Origin: Algisphaera agarilytica
GTDB lineage: Bacteria > Planctomycetota > Phycisphaerae > Phycisphaerales > Phycisphaeraceae
Assembly (NCBI RefSeq): GCF_014207595.1
Contig: NZ_JACHGY010000001.1
Coordinates: 2,362,836 to 2,426,835 of the forward strand
Direction: 5' to 3'
Length of the DNA: 64,000 nt
Under the pieces are notes generated by a model, which saw nothing but the letters and a program-made list of their open reading frames with translations, was not told the origin of the DNA and made no database searches. A program made the position numbers and the translations under genes. Of this stretch, positions 35,362 to 43,146 are shown one piece after another (the first letter of the stretch is position 1; each line of letters starts with the position of its first letter).

Positions 35362-37206
35362 TTAGCGGGGTTGCTTGACTTCGCCGCCGCCGCCGGCGCC
35401 TTGGGCGGGGCCCAGGACCATCTCGTCGACGGACTTGCCGGCGGGGACCATGGGGTACACGTGTTCGTGCTTCTCGACGAGCGCGTCGAGGATGGCCGGG
35501 CCGTCGTAGGCCAGGAACTCGTCCATCACCTTCGGCAGGTCTTCGAGCTTGGTCACGCGGAACGCGCCGCAGTGCATCGCTTCGATGAGCTTGCAGAAGT
35601 CGGGGTTGTGCATCTCGGTGTGGCTGTAGCGTTCTTCGTAGAACAGGTCCTGCCACTGCTTGACCATGCCCTGGAAGTCGTTGTTGAGGATGATGGTCTT
35701 GGCGGGGATCTTGTACTGGGCGGCGGTGGTCATCTCCATGGCGGTCATGGAGAAGCTGCCGTCGCCGTCGATGTTGACGACCTGGCGAGCCTTGCGGCCT
35801 TCCTTCTCGGCCTCGACCATCTCGCCGAGCTGCGCGCCCACCGACGACGGCACGCCGAAGCCCATGGTGCCCAGGCCGCCGGAGGTCAGCCACTGGCGGG
35901 GCTCGGTGTACTTGTAGAAGTGGGCGGCCCACATCTGGTGTTGGCCTACGCCGGTGGTGATGATCGCGTCGCCCTTCGACGATTTGTACAGCTGCTCGAT
36001 CACGGCCTGCGGCTTGAGGTGGAACTCACGCTCGTCGTGGTCGTAGCGGTACGGCTCGTCCTTCTTCCACTGGGCGAGTTGCTCCAGCCACGGCGTGCGG
36101 TCGTTTTCCTGGGTGAGGTGCGGCAGCAAGAGCTCGAGGTTCTTGCGGGCGTCGCCCTCGACGCCGATGGTGACGGGCACGGCCTTATTGATGTTTTCCG
36201 GGGCGATGTCGAAGTGGATGATGCCGCCACGGCCTTCGCGCTCGGCGGCGCGGGCGGCGGGGGCGAACTTCGCCACGTTGCCGGTGACGCGGTCGTCGAA
36301 GCGGGCACCGATGGACACGACGACGTCGGCGTCACGCATGGCCCAGTTGGCGTAGGCGGCGCCGTGCATGCCGAGCATGTCCACGCTGCGGGGGTCGTTC
36401 TGGTCGAACGCGCCCAGGCCTTGGAGCGTGGTGGTCACGGGGATGTTGCCGGCGTCGACACACTTCCGCAGGACTTCGGTAGCGCCCGAGAGGATCGCGC
36501 CCTGGCCGACGTAGAACAGCGGCTTCTTGGCCTGGTTGATCATGGCGGCGGCGCGTTCGATTTCGGACGACGTGCCCAACTCGCGGATGTGGTAGCCGGG
36601 CATGTGCGGCTCGGCGTAGACCTCTTCGTCGAGGACCTGAGCGGTCACGTCCTTGGGCAGGTCGACGAACACGGGGCCGGGCCGGCCGGTGGTGGCGACC
36701 ATGAAGGCCTGGTTGATGGCGCGGGGGATGTCGCGGACGTGCTTGACCAGCACGTTCCACTTGGTGCACGGCCGGGTGATGCCGGTCATGTCGGCTTCCT
36801 GGAACGCGTCGGTGCCGATTGCGCTGGTGGCGACCTGGCCGGCGAAGACGATCAGCGGGGTGCCGTCCATCAGGGCGTCTTGGAGCGGGGTGACGGTGTT
36901 GGTCGCCCCTGGGCCGGAGGTCACCAGGACGATGCCGGGCTTGCCGGTGACGCGGGCGTAGCCCTGGCCCATGTGGCCGGCGCCTTGTTCGTGGCGGGAG
37001 AGGATGAACTTGAACTGGTTCGACTCGTGGATGGCGTCGAACACGGGGAGGATCGCGCCGCCGGGGTAGCCGAAGATCGTGTCGACGTCATGCTCTTTCA
37101 TCATGGCGTTGAAGATCTGGGCACCGGTCATGCCGCGGTACTTGTCGGTGGGGGTGCCGCGACGGGCTTGGAGTTCGGTGGCGCTGAGTTGTTGGGCGGG
37201 GGCCAT
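35362..37206 (-). CDS. ilvB: Acetolactate synthase large subunit
   Basis: A 614-residue ThDP enzyme for the first common step of valine, isoleucine and leucine synthesis. Motifs include the ThDP-activating Glu region (GYPGGAILPVFDAI, about 43-56), RHEQGAGHMGQGYARVTGKPGIVLVTSGPGATN (about 73-105), FDDRVTGN, and the ThDP-Mg motif GDGSFSMTAMEMTTA...NNDFQGMVKQW. The N-terminal 20 residues are an extra Ala/Gln/Thr stretch. No regulatory subunit gene ilvN is adjacent; rsfS follows instead. A leader with a Val-rich short open frame and a consensus promoter lies upstream (37346-37459). Confidence 0.94.
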   Translation of the reverse strand: MAPAQQLSATELQARRGTPTDKYRGMTGAQIFNAMMKEHDVDTIFGYPGGAILPVFDAIHESNQFKFILSRHEQGAGHMGQGYARVTGKPGIVLVTSGPGATNTVTPLQDALMDGTPLIVFAGQVATSAIGTDAFQEADMTGITRPCTKWNVLVKHVRDIPRAINQAFMVATTGRPGPVFVDLPKDVTAQVLDEEVYAEPHMPGYHIRELGTSSEIERAAAMINQAKKPLFYVGQGAILSGATEVLRKCVDAGNIPVTTTLQGLGAFDQNDPRSVDMLGMHGAAYANWAMRDADVVVSIGARFDDRVTGNVAKFAPAARAAEREGRGGIIHFDIAPENINKAVPVTIGVEGDARKNLELLLPHLTQENDRTPWLEQLAQWKKDEPYRYDHDEREFHLKPQAVIEQLYKSSKGDAIITTGVGQHQMWAAHFYKYTEPRQWLTSGGLGTMGFGVPSSVGAQLGEMVEAEKEGRKARQVVNIDGDGSFSMTAMEMTTAAQYKIPAKTIILNNDFQGMVKQWQDLFYEERYSHTEMHNPDFCKLIEAMHCGAFRVTKLEDLPKVMDEFLAYDGPAILDALVEKHEHVYPMVPAGKSVDEMVLGPAQGAGGGGEVKQPR

Positions 37207-37345
37207 GATGGGGCTTCCGTAAAAGGTGGTGTTGTTCGGGGGGTGTTTTTAGACCTACATCGGCCTCGTGGGAGGCGGCGGGTCATGATCAAGTGTTATC
37301 GGGTCGTTCGAGCGGGATCGGCGAGTGAGGGCACGGGTCGTCCGC

Positions 37346-37420
37346 TCAGATAACGACCACGCCGACCGTCGCGACGACGGCGGGGAGGGCGATGACGAGA
37401 TGGGCGCGATCGCGTTTCAT
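37346..37420 (-). CDS. Candidate ilvB leader peptide (24 codons, Val/Ile/Leu-rich)
   Basis: A short frame, ATG to TGA, beginning MKRDRAHLVIALP and ending AVVATVGVVVI. Twelve of 24 residues are Val, Ile or Leu, with a VVVI run right before the stop. It starts nine bases after a TATAAT with a TTGACC 18 bases upstream, so transcription begins about two bases before the ATG. About 140 bases separate its stop from ilvB; they contain GTTATC...GATAAC complementarity and a GCCTC-CCAC-GAGGC hairpin. The layout matches the branched-chain attenuation leaders of ilvB and ilvG in enterobacteria. No U-tract was seen after the hairpin, so termination is unproven. Confidence 0.55.
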   Translation of the reverse strand: MKRDRAHLVIALPAVVATVGVVVI

Positions 37421-37429
37421 GGGCCGAGG

Positions 37430-37459
37430 ATTATATCGACCCACCGGCGTGGGGGTCAA
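37430..37459 (-). promoter_or_regulatory. Consensus promoter TTGACC-N18-TATAAT for the ilvB leader
   Basis: On the minus strand TTGACC (37454-37459) is separated by 18 bases from TATAAT (37430-37435). It is among the best sigma-70 matches in the window. Confidence 0.7.
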
Positions 37460-37494
37460 TACGTTGTTTGCGATCTTGCCGGGCTTTAACGCAG

Positions 37495-37532
37495 AAAACC
37501 CGCCCCGGCCGTGGCGGTCGGAGCGGGCGTGA
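37495..37532 (-). terminator. Terminator after the PEP-CTERM gene at 37552
   Basis: On the minus strand CCCGCTCCGACC / GGCCGGGGCGGG is followed by TTTTC. The stem has one or two mismatches. Confidence 0.65.
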
Positions 37533-37551
37533 TGGGGTTGGGGTTGGGGGT

Positions 37552-38259
37552 TTAGGCGGTTTCACGGCCGCGGCGGCGGGCCAACAGCACGCTGCCCAGC
37601 CCGCCCAGGGCCAGGGCCCCGGCCGGCTCGGGGACCGCGCGGAAGCTGTCCACGGCGAATTCCTGCCCGCCGACGCTGAAGAGGTTGATCGGGGTCACGC
37701 CGTCGCCGAGGGTGAGCCGGCCGATCTCGTTGCTGCCGCCCAGGCTTTGGCCGGTGAGCTCGAAATCGACGCCGTTGTAGGTGCCGTTGGTCGTGGACAG
37801 CGCCGCCCCGAGGGCCACGCCGAGGATTTGGCTGAGCCCGCCGTTGACCGCGTCCACGGCCCCGTTGACCTGCAGGTTGCTCACGCCGCCGTAGAAGGCG
37901 TAGTCGAACTGCATCAGGGTCGGGCTGCCGCCGAAGTCGAAGGTGGCCAGCACGTTGTTGAGTTCGAGTTCCTGGTCGCCGTCGCCGAAGCCGCTGGCGG
38001 GGGGGATGAACACCCGGCTCTGGACCTCGGCGAAGTTGGAGGTGAACCCGCCGCCGGGCAGGTGCATGGGGCTGACGGTGATGTCGATGCCGTCGGAGTT
38101 GAAGGTCGATACGGGCACGGCCGTGGTCCCGCCGGGCAGGGTCTCAAAGCCAGTGGCGGCGGGTAGGGCGTAGCCGGTTACAGGCAGGAGCACCGCGGCG
38201 CACGCGGCGGCGGTCCACCGGGCACGGGCCGAAGTTTGGGGGGCGATCGTTCGAAACAT
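37552..38259 (-). CDS. PEP-CTERM exported protein
   Basis: A 235-residue product with a signal peptide (MFRTIAPQTSARARWTAAAC, hydrophobic core, cleavage after YALPA) and a C-terminal PEP-CTERM anchor: AVPEPAGALALGGLGSVLLARRRGRETA. The middle is beta-rich (FDFGGSPTLMQFDYAFYGGVSNLQVNG, VDFELTGQSLGGSNEIGRLTLGDG). It probably ends up on the surface or in the matrix after exosortase processing. GGAGA lies six bases before the ATG. No enzymatic signature is seen. The terminator hairpin follows the stop. Confidence 0.85.
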   Translation of the reverse strand: MFRTIAPQTSARARWTAAACAAVLLPVTGYALPAATGFETLPGGTTAVPVSTFNSDGIDITVSPMHLPGGGFTSNFAEVQSRVFIPPASGFGDGDQELELNNVLATFDFGGSPTLMQFDYAFYGGVSNLQVNGAVDAVNGGLSQILGVALGAALSTTNGTYNGVDFELTGQSLGGSNEIGRLTLGDGVTPINLFSVGGQEFAVDSFRAVPEPAGALALGGLGSVLLARRRGRETA

Positions 38260-38361
38260 CTCGGGTCTCCGGGGTGGCGGGGGAGGGGGGCCACCGCGGC
38301 GGCAACGCCACCGCTCACCGCGGGCAACGCGAACACGCGTCGGGCCGGTCACTGCGGATAC

Positions 38362-38392
38362 GAAAACACCCGGCGCGGTCTGCGCCGGGTGT
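38362..38392 (-). terminator. Terminator after the sugar dehydrogenase gene
   Basis: On the minus strand ACACCCGGCGC / GCGCCGGGTGT with a five-base loop is followed by TTTTC. It is an 11-bp perfect stem. Confidence 0.85.
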
Positions 38393-38416
38393 CGGAGATT
38401 TTCATCGGTTGGGTGC

Positions 38417-39904
38417 TCAGTCGACCGGGACCAGCCGGCGGATGAAGCCCGGGTCGCCGCGGTTCTCAACGGCGACGTACAACGCCCCGTCCGGCCCGGG
38501 CATCACGTCGCGGATACGGCCCTGGCCGCGGTAGATCGGCTCGTCTTCGATCACGGTCTTGCCGTCTTCGCTGAGGCGGACCCGGCGGATTTCTTCCTTC
38601 GCCAAGGCCGCGACGAACAGGTCGTTCTGCCAGTTGGGGAAGCCGTCGCCGACGTAGAAGCTGCTGCCGCATTGGGCGATCGAGGGCAGCCAGTAGTACA
38701 CCGGCTCGACGAATCCCTTGTCTTCGTGGAACGGCGGGTTCTTGCCGAAGGGCGTGCGGTTGTAGTTCATCGAGTACGACACGACGGGCCAGCCGTAGTT
38801 GTTGCCGGGCTCGACGAGGTTGATCTCGTCGCCGCCGCGGGGGCCGTGCTCGATGTCGTAGAGCAGGCCGGTCACGGGGTGCTTGGCCAGGCCCTGGGGG
38901 TTGCGGTGTCCGTAGGACCAGACCGAGGGCATGGCGTTCGAGTCGCTGAGGAACGGGTTGTCCTCGGGGATCGAGCCGTCGGTGTGGATGCGGTGGACCT
39001 TGCCGTTGGGGCGGTCGAGCTCTTGGGAGCGGGGCATCTGGCCGCGGTCGCCGATGGTGAAGAACAGCGTGTTGTCGTCGTCGAAGACGAACCGGCTGCC
39101 GTAGTGCACCCGCCCGGGGCTGGCGTGCTCGGCCGGGGTTTCGAAGAGTGTTTCCTGGTTGGTCCACACCCAACGCGACCCGCGTTTCTCGAGCTTGCCC
39201 CGCACCACGGCGGTCATGCCCGCGGGCTTGTCGCCCGAGTCGTCGGTGATCTCGGAGTAGGACAGGTAGATCCAGCCGTTGCCGGGGTGGCCGGGCGTGT
39301 CGTAGTTCGGGTCAACGGCGATGTCGAGCAGGCCGCCCTGGCCGTGGTTCCAGACCTTGGGGGTGCCGACCACGGGTTGTTTGACCAGCTTGTCGTCGAT
39401 GATCAGGCGGAGCTCGCCGTTGCGTTCGCTGACGAGCATGGTGCCGTCGGGCAGGAACTCGATCGACCACGGGCGGACCAGGCCTTCTGCGACCGTCTCG
39501 ACTTTGTAGCTGTGATGTTGGGTGGCGAAGACGCCTTGGCCGTCGGGCTTGCTGTCGCCCAGGGCTTCACGGCGTTTTTCGTCGCGGGCTTCGCGGAGGT
39601 AGACGACCAGCGCCCACGACTGGGCCTCGGTGAGTCCGCCCTCGAAGGCGGGCATGCCCGCGTCTTCGATGCCTTTGTAGATGGCGTTGAACAGTTCGCG
39701 GTCGCTGCCGTCGGTGACCCAATCATCGTTGAGCATGGACGAAGCGCTGCCCCCGGCGTAGTTCTCGCCGTGGCAAGCGATGCAGTTGTTCTTGAACAGT
39801 TCTTCCACGTTTTGCGCCGGGGCGGAGCCCAGGGTCACGGTGGAGAGCAGTGCAGTGGAGAGGAGAGAGAGTCGCCGCGGTGAGAAAGAAGGGGGGGTAA
39901 GCAT
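38417..39904 (-). CDS. PQQ-dependent aldose sugar dehydrogenase with N-terminal cytochrome c domain
   Basis: A 495-residue exported protein. After a signal peptide (LSLLSTALLSTVTLGSAPAQ) comes a c-type heme site, CIACH, at about residue 42, followed by a distal methionine candidate in DAGMPAFEGGL. The remaining 370 residues are a six-bladed propeller of the soluble glucose/aldose dehydrogenase type: VAEGLVRPWSIEFLPDGTMLVSERNGEL, GQGGLLDIAVDPNY, YGHRNPQGLA, IEHGPRGGDEINLVEPGNNYGWP and GDGFPNWQNDLFVAALA. It would oxidise a sugar and pass electrons to its own heme. TACGAT lies eight bases before the ATG. Confidence 0.88.
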   Translation of the reverse strand: MLTPPSFSPRRLSLLSTALLSTVTLGSAPAQNVEELFKNNCIACHGENYAGGSASSMLNDDWVTDGSDRELFNAIYKGIEDAGMPAFEGGLTEAQSWALVVYLREARDEKRREALGDSKPDGQGVFATQHHSYKVETVAEGLVRPWSIEFLPDGTMLVSERNGELRLIIDDKLVKQPVVGTPKVWNHGQGGLLDIAVDPNYDTPGHPGNGWIYLSYSEITDDSGDKPAGMTAVVRGKLEKRGSRWVWTNQETLFETPAEHASPGRVHYGSRFVFDDDNTLFFTIGDRGQMPRSQELDRPNGKVHRIHTDGSIPEDNPFLSDSNAMPSVWSYGHRNPQGLAKHPVTGLLYDIEHGPRGGDEINLVEPGNNYGWPVVSYSMNYNRTPFGKNPPFHEDKGFVEPVYYWLPSIAQCGSSFYVGDGFPNWQNDLFVAALAKEEIRRVRLSEDGKTVIEDEPIYRGQGRIRDVMPGPDGALYVAVENRGDPGFIRRLVPVD

Positions 39905-39997
39905 GGTGGAAGATCGTAGCCTGTGGATGGACGGATCGACAGGGTGAACTTCCAAAATTAACGGGCGGGATCTAGGGGGCCAACCTCTATATGGATT

Positions 39998-40056
39998 TTG
40001 CCGCTTGCGGCTTAGCGTTCCGATTCGTCGGTCGTGCGCTAAGCCGCAAGCGGCAA
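39998..40056. repeat. Inverted pair of GCCGCTTGCGGCTTAGCG
   Basis: TTGCCGCTTGCGGCTTAGCG (39998-40017) faces CGCTAAGCCGCAAGCGGCAA (40037-40056), a perfect 20-base inverted repeat across an 18-base centre. It lies between the dehydrogenase and anti-sigma genes. Single arms occur at 19230 and 50082. Confidence 0.85.
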
Positions 40057-40085
40057 AAGTATGAGAGGGTCAGGTTGAGGGTTGC

Positions 40086-40955
40086 TCAGAGCGCCGAGGC
40101 GAGGTGGATGGAGGGTTGAGCTTGTTTGACGTCGTCCATGGTGTCGCCGACGAGGTAGAAGACCATGTCGCCTTCACGCCAGACCATCATGGGCTGCTCG
40201 GTGTGGTCCGTCGGCGGGATGTAGGGCACGCCGGGGTCGAGGGTGGGCTTGCCGTCGTAGGCCTTGATCCACAGCGAGAGCATTTGGCCCTTGTCGTTTT
40301 CGTACATGACGTGGACCGACTTGTCGCCGGGGAGCGGGCAGAAGCCCGCGAGCTTGTACTCGTAGCCCAGGGTCGAGAGATCGAGGGCGGCGCCGTCGAG
40401 TTCCTGGCCGACGTGCTGCACGAGCGAGTCGTCGAGTTGGCCGATTTCAGCGGGGAAGAGCTGGCCGTCGTAGGGGGCGGACTGACCGATCGAGCATTTC
40501 ACGTGACGCTCGCCGAAAGTCTGCGCGAGGCTGGCGGTGAGGATGCCATCGGAGTGGTAGCCCCGGTTGGAGTTCATCACGCTCAGGGCGACCAGCGCCC
40601 CGATGAACAGCGTGGCGGCGACCGCGATCGGGGCGAGCCATTGGCCGATGCGGCCGATCACGGGGCTGTCGTGTTCCTGTACCGACGCGCTTGTCGGAGC
40701 GGGCTGTTCCTGGGTGTGTTCGTTGGCGATCGAGCAGATCTTGTCACGCAGTGCATCCGGGCACCGCATGTCCTGCGAATCCATGATGCGTCCGCACGCC
40801 TGCTTGAGCTGTTGCTGATGCAGGACCCGCTTGGTGTTCGCCGGGTCGGCGGCCATCTGCTCCAGGGCGCGGAGGCTCTGTTCTTCGTTCAGCTCGCCGT
40901 CGGCGTAGCCAGAGAAGAGTTCGTGCGCTTCTTGGGGGGTCATGCCGTTGCTCAT
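40086..40955 (-). CDS. Anti-sigma-factor-like transmembrane protein
   Basis: A 289-residue protein. The cytoplasmic N-terminus (SNGMTPQEAHELFSGYADGELNEEQSLRALEQMAADP) has the typical anti-sigma domain start. The canonical zinc HxxxCxxC is not evident, although cysteines lie at QACGRIM and DMRCPD. A single helix (WLAPIAVAATLFIGALVALSV, about 106-126) separates an extracytoplasmic domain of about 160 residues. It is encoded 88 bases downstream of an ECF sigma gene on the same strand, the usual place for its cognate anti-sigma factor. It should hold the sigma factor at the membrane until a signal arrives. Confidence 0.8.
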   Translation of the reverse strand: MSNGMTPQEAHELFSGYADGELNEEQSLRALEQMAADPANTKRVLHQQQLKQACGRIMDSQDMRCPDALRDKICSIANEHTQEQPAPTSASVQEHDSPVIGRIGQWLAPIAVAATLFIGALVALSVMNSNRGYHSDGILTASLAQTFGERHVKCSIGQSAPYDGQLFPAEIGQLDDSLVQHVGQELDGAALDLSTLGYEYKLAGFCPLPGDKSVHVMYENDKGQMLSLWIKAYDGKPTLDPGVPYIPPTDHTEQPMMVWREGDMVFYLVGDTMDDVKQAQPSIHLASAL

Positions 40956-41043
40956 GATTCGTTTGCTCGTGCTTCTTTCTGCCCGTTGGTGTGTTTGGGG
41001 TGTTTGCCACCCGTTGTTGGTTCGTTGTTCGATGCGGCGGGTT

Positions 41044-41598
41044 TCAGTTCACCGCGATGCCTTGTTCCTCGGCCAGCCCCGCGAGCTTCTCGCTGAGGAT
41101 GCCGCGGGCCCGGTACAGCCGGCTCATCACCGTGCCCAGAGGCACGTCCAGGACTTCGCCGACTTCCCGATACTTCAGGCCTTCCACCGCCCAGAGCAGC
41201 AGCACCTCGCGGTACTGGTCGGGCAGTTCATCGATCGCCTGCTTCAGCCGATCATCGACCTGTTGCCAGTCCATGTGCTCCAGGTCCCACGCCGGGGGCG
41301 GAGCGTCCACTTCGCTGGGGGTGCTTTCATGGATGTACTCATCGGGGATCGTGGGCTCCCGCTTTTTCTTCTGGTACCTGGTGTAGAACGTGTTGTGCAA
41401 AATCTTGAACAACCACGGCCTGACCCCTTTTTCCCCGAGCTGGAAACGCCCCTCGGCCTTGAACGCCTTCAGGTAGGTCTCCTGCATCAGGTCCGACGCC
41501 TCGTCGGGGTGCCGGCTCAGGTGCATCGCCATCCGATACACCGCATCCATTTCGGCTAACGCCAATTCTCGAAACGCTTCACTATCCACGTGCCACAC
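41044..41598 (-). CDS. ECF RNA polymerase sigma factor (first pair)
   Basis: A 184-residue sigma-70 family protein. Region 2 has AVYRMAMHLSRHPDEASDLMQETYLKAFKAEGRF (about 18-51) and WLFKILHNTFYTRYQKKKRE; region 4 has IDELPDQYREVLLLWAVEGLKYREVGEVLDVPLGTVMSRLYRARGIL (about 125-171). It directs polymerase to stress or envelope genes. The GTG start (VDSEAF would be the next option, three codons later) is the best with GAGGAAAAGG upstream. It pairs with the anti-sigma gene at 40086. Confidence 0.9.
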   Translation of the reverse strand: MWHVDSEAFRELALAEMDAVYRMAMHLSRHPDEASDLMQETYLKAFKAEGRFQLGEKGVRPWLFKILHNTFYTRYQKKKREPTIPDEYIHESTPSEVDAPPPAWDLEHMDWQQVDDRLKQAIDELPDQYREVLLLWAVEGLKYREVGEVLDVPLGTVMSRLYRARGILSEKLAGLAEEQGIAVN

Positions 41599-41718
41599 CT
41601 TTTCCTCATCACGAAACGAACGCCGTTTCGCTGACAGGATAACTACTTACCTCGGAAATCTATTCCGCAAGGAAGCGAGGTCTGCAAATTTCGCGGTTTA
41701 TTGGGCTTAGAAACGTAT

Positions 41719-42345
41719 TCAGCCCGTGATCGAACCCGCATCCGCGCCCGGCAGGAAGCCGGTGGGGGAGGGCTCAGCCTGGGGTTGCCACTGCTGGCGG
41801 ATGTGGTCGGCGGCGGTCTGGAGATCGGCCCGAAAGGCGTTAAGTTCTTGCTCAATCGGGTTTTGCAGGCCGGTTTCGGGAGCGATCAACGCCACGGAGA
41901 ACTCGTTCAGGCGCTCGGGCCAGGCGATCGCGGATTCGACCGAGGGGTCGATCCGCTGGCCCATCTGGGATTCCAGCTCACCCAGACCCGCCAGGAGCGA
42001 TCGGACGGAGGGCCCCAGCGTGTCGGGCCGGGGCTCGGCCGCGAGGATGCCGGGCGAGGGGCTCGAGGGGTCGGGCATCACGAGCTGGGTCAGCGTGACC
42101 ACACCCAGGAGCGCGGCGGTGCTGAGTCCGCCCAGCCCGATCAGCCACAGCACCCGAGCGGCCACGCCGGGCCCGGTCGCCTGGGCGCGGTCCTCGGCGG
42201 TGCGGGGCGGGTAGTCGCCCACGGGGTAGGCCGGGGCGAGCTGCTCGAGCGTGGATCGGCGGTGCTGGGCACCGTCGCGCAGCTGCTGTTCGAGGTCTTG
42301 GACGTCGGGTTTGGGGGCGGGGTTGGTCTTCATGGCGTTCACCAT
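41719..42345 (-). CDS. Membrane-anchored partner of the second ECF sigma factor
   Basis: A 208-residue protein with an N-terminal cytoplasmic region (VQDLEQQLRDGAQHRRSTLEQLAPAYPVGDYPP), one helix (VLWLIGLGGLSTAALLGVVTLTQLV, about 67-91) and an extracytoplasmic helical part (LAGLGELESQMGQRIDPSVESAIAWPERLNEF). It begins five bases after the stop of the ECF sigma gene at 42351, so it is very likely its anti-sigma or regulatory partner. It lacks a recognisable zinc anti-sigma motif. The start MVNAMKTN was chosen over the internal ATG at 42333. Confidence 0.65.
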   Translation of the reverse strand: MVNAMKTNPAPKPDVQDLEQQLRDGAQHRRSTLEQLAPAYPVGDYPPRTAEDRAQATGPGVAARVLWLIGLGGLSTAALLGVVTLTQLVMPDPSSPSPGILAAEPRPDTLGPSVRSLLAGLGELESQMGQRIDPSVESAIAWPERLNEFSVALIAPETGLQNPIEQELNAFRADLQTAADHIRQQWQPQAEPSPTGFLPGADAGSITG

Positions 42346-42350
42346 CGGGG

Positions 42351-43007
42351 TTACATCGCGGCCAGGGCCGGGGTGTGTTTGAGTTTCTCGCTGAGGATCT
42401 TGCGGGCCCGGTGCAGCAGGACGCGGGCGTTCACACGGCTGATGTTCATCGCCTTGGCGACCTCGGCGGGGGTTTGGTCCTCGCCGTAGTGCAACCAGAG
42501 CGCGGTCCACTGCGCGGGCTTGAGCACTTCGTCGGCCAGCCGCCAGATTTCCGAACGGCGGTCGTGTTGCTCGGCCTCGATCGTCCGTTGCAGCGGGCCG
42601 TCGGACTGATCGGGCAGGGCGATGATCGCGTCGCCGCCCGCGGTGGGTTCGTGCCCCGACGGGGCGACGTGCTTGGCGTTGGCCCGGCCGTGGTCGATTG
42701 CTTTGCGGACCGCGATCGTGAAGAGCCAGGTGCTGAACTTCCGCTTGGGGTCGTAGCGGCCGATCTTTTCGTACGCCGTAAAGAGCGTGATCTGGGCCAG
42801 GTCCTCAGCATCGGTTTCCCGACCGACGCGGCGACGCAGCAGGTGGATCAGCCGGACGCGGTACCGCCGGTCGAGTTCTTCGTAGCTCTTGACGCAGCCG
42901 GTCTGCACCCGCGCCGCCAGGGCTTCGTCGGTGGCCGCGTCCTGTTCGACGGGCTCGACAGCTTCGGCGGGTGGGGTGACGGGGCTGGGCGTCATCATGG
43001 CGGTCAT
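42351..43007 (-). CDS. ECF RNA polymerase sigma factor (second pair)
   Basis: A 218-residue sigma-70 family protein. The first 30 residues are a Pro/Glu/Ala-rich extension. Region 2 runs from VKSYEELDRRYRVRLIHLLRRRVGRETDAEDLAQITLFTAYEKI to FSTWLFTIAVRKAIDHGR (about 39-106). Region 4 has LKPAQWTALWLHYGEDQTPAEVAKAMNISRVNARVLLHRARKIL (about 162-205). It is encoded just upstream of a membrane partner and next to another sigma/anti-sigma pair, so two signalling units lie back to back on the same strand. Confidence 0.9.
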   Translation of the reverse strand: MTAMMTPSPVTPPAEAVEPVEQDAATDEALAARVQTGCVKSYEELDRRYRVRLIHLLRRRVGRETDAEDLAQITLFTAYEKIGRYDPKRKFSTWLFTIAVRKAIDHGRANAKHVAPSGHEPTAGGDAIIALPDQSDGPLQRTIEAEQHDRRSEIWRLADEVLKPAQWTALWLHYGEDQTPAEVAKAMNISRVNARVLLHRARKILSEKLKHTPALAAM

Positions 43008-43081
43008 ACGCGGAGGGTTCCCTCAAGGCTCGACGATTTCTCTTACGAATCTCGGGCGGCCGCGGTTACAGGAGCGAAACG

Positions 43082-43119
43082 AAAAACCGGTTGCGGGCCC
43101 CGGCGTCGTGCCGGGGCCC
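43082..43119 (-). terminator. Terminator after the secreted protein at 43147
   Basis: GGGCCCCGGC / GCCGGGGCCC is a perfect 10-bp stem; about eight bases downstream on the minus strand there is a TTTTT run. Confidence 0.6.
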
Positions 43120-43146
43120 ACGGGAGTCGGGAGAAATGGCCGGGCG

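Noticed and set aside
37276-37300. Intrinsic terminator in the ilvB leader
   Set aside because: The GCCTC/GAGGC hairpin is not followed by a U-tract, so a classical attenuator terminator cannot be claimed.
35356-37353. A 665-codon plus-strand frame opposite ilvB
   Set aside because: Antisense shadow of acetolactate synthase; composition typical of GC-rich shadow frames.
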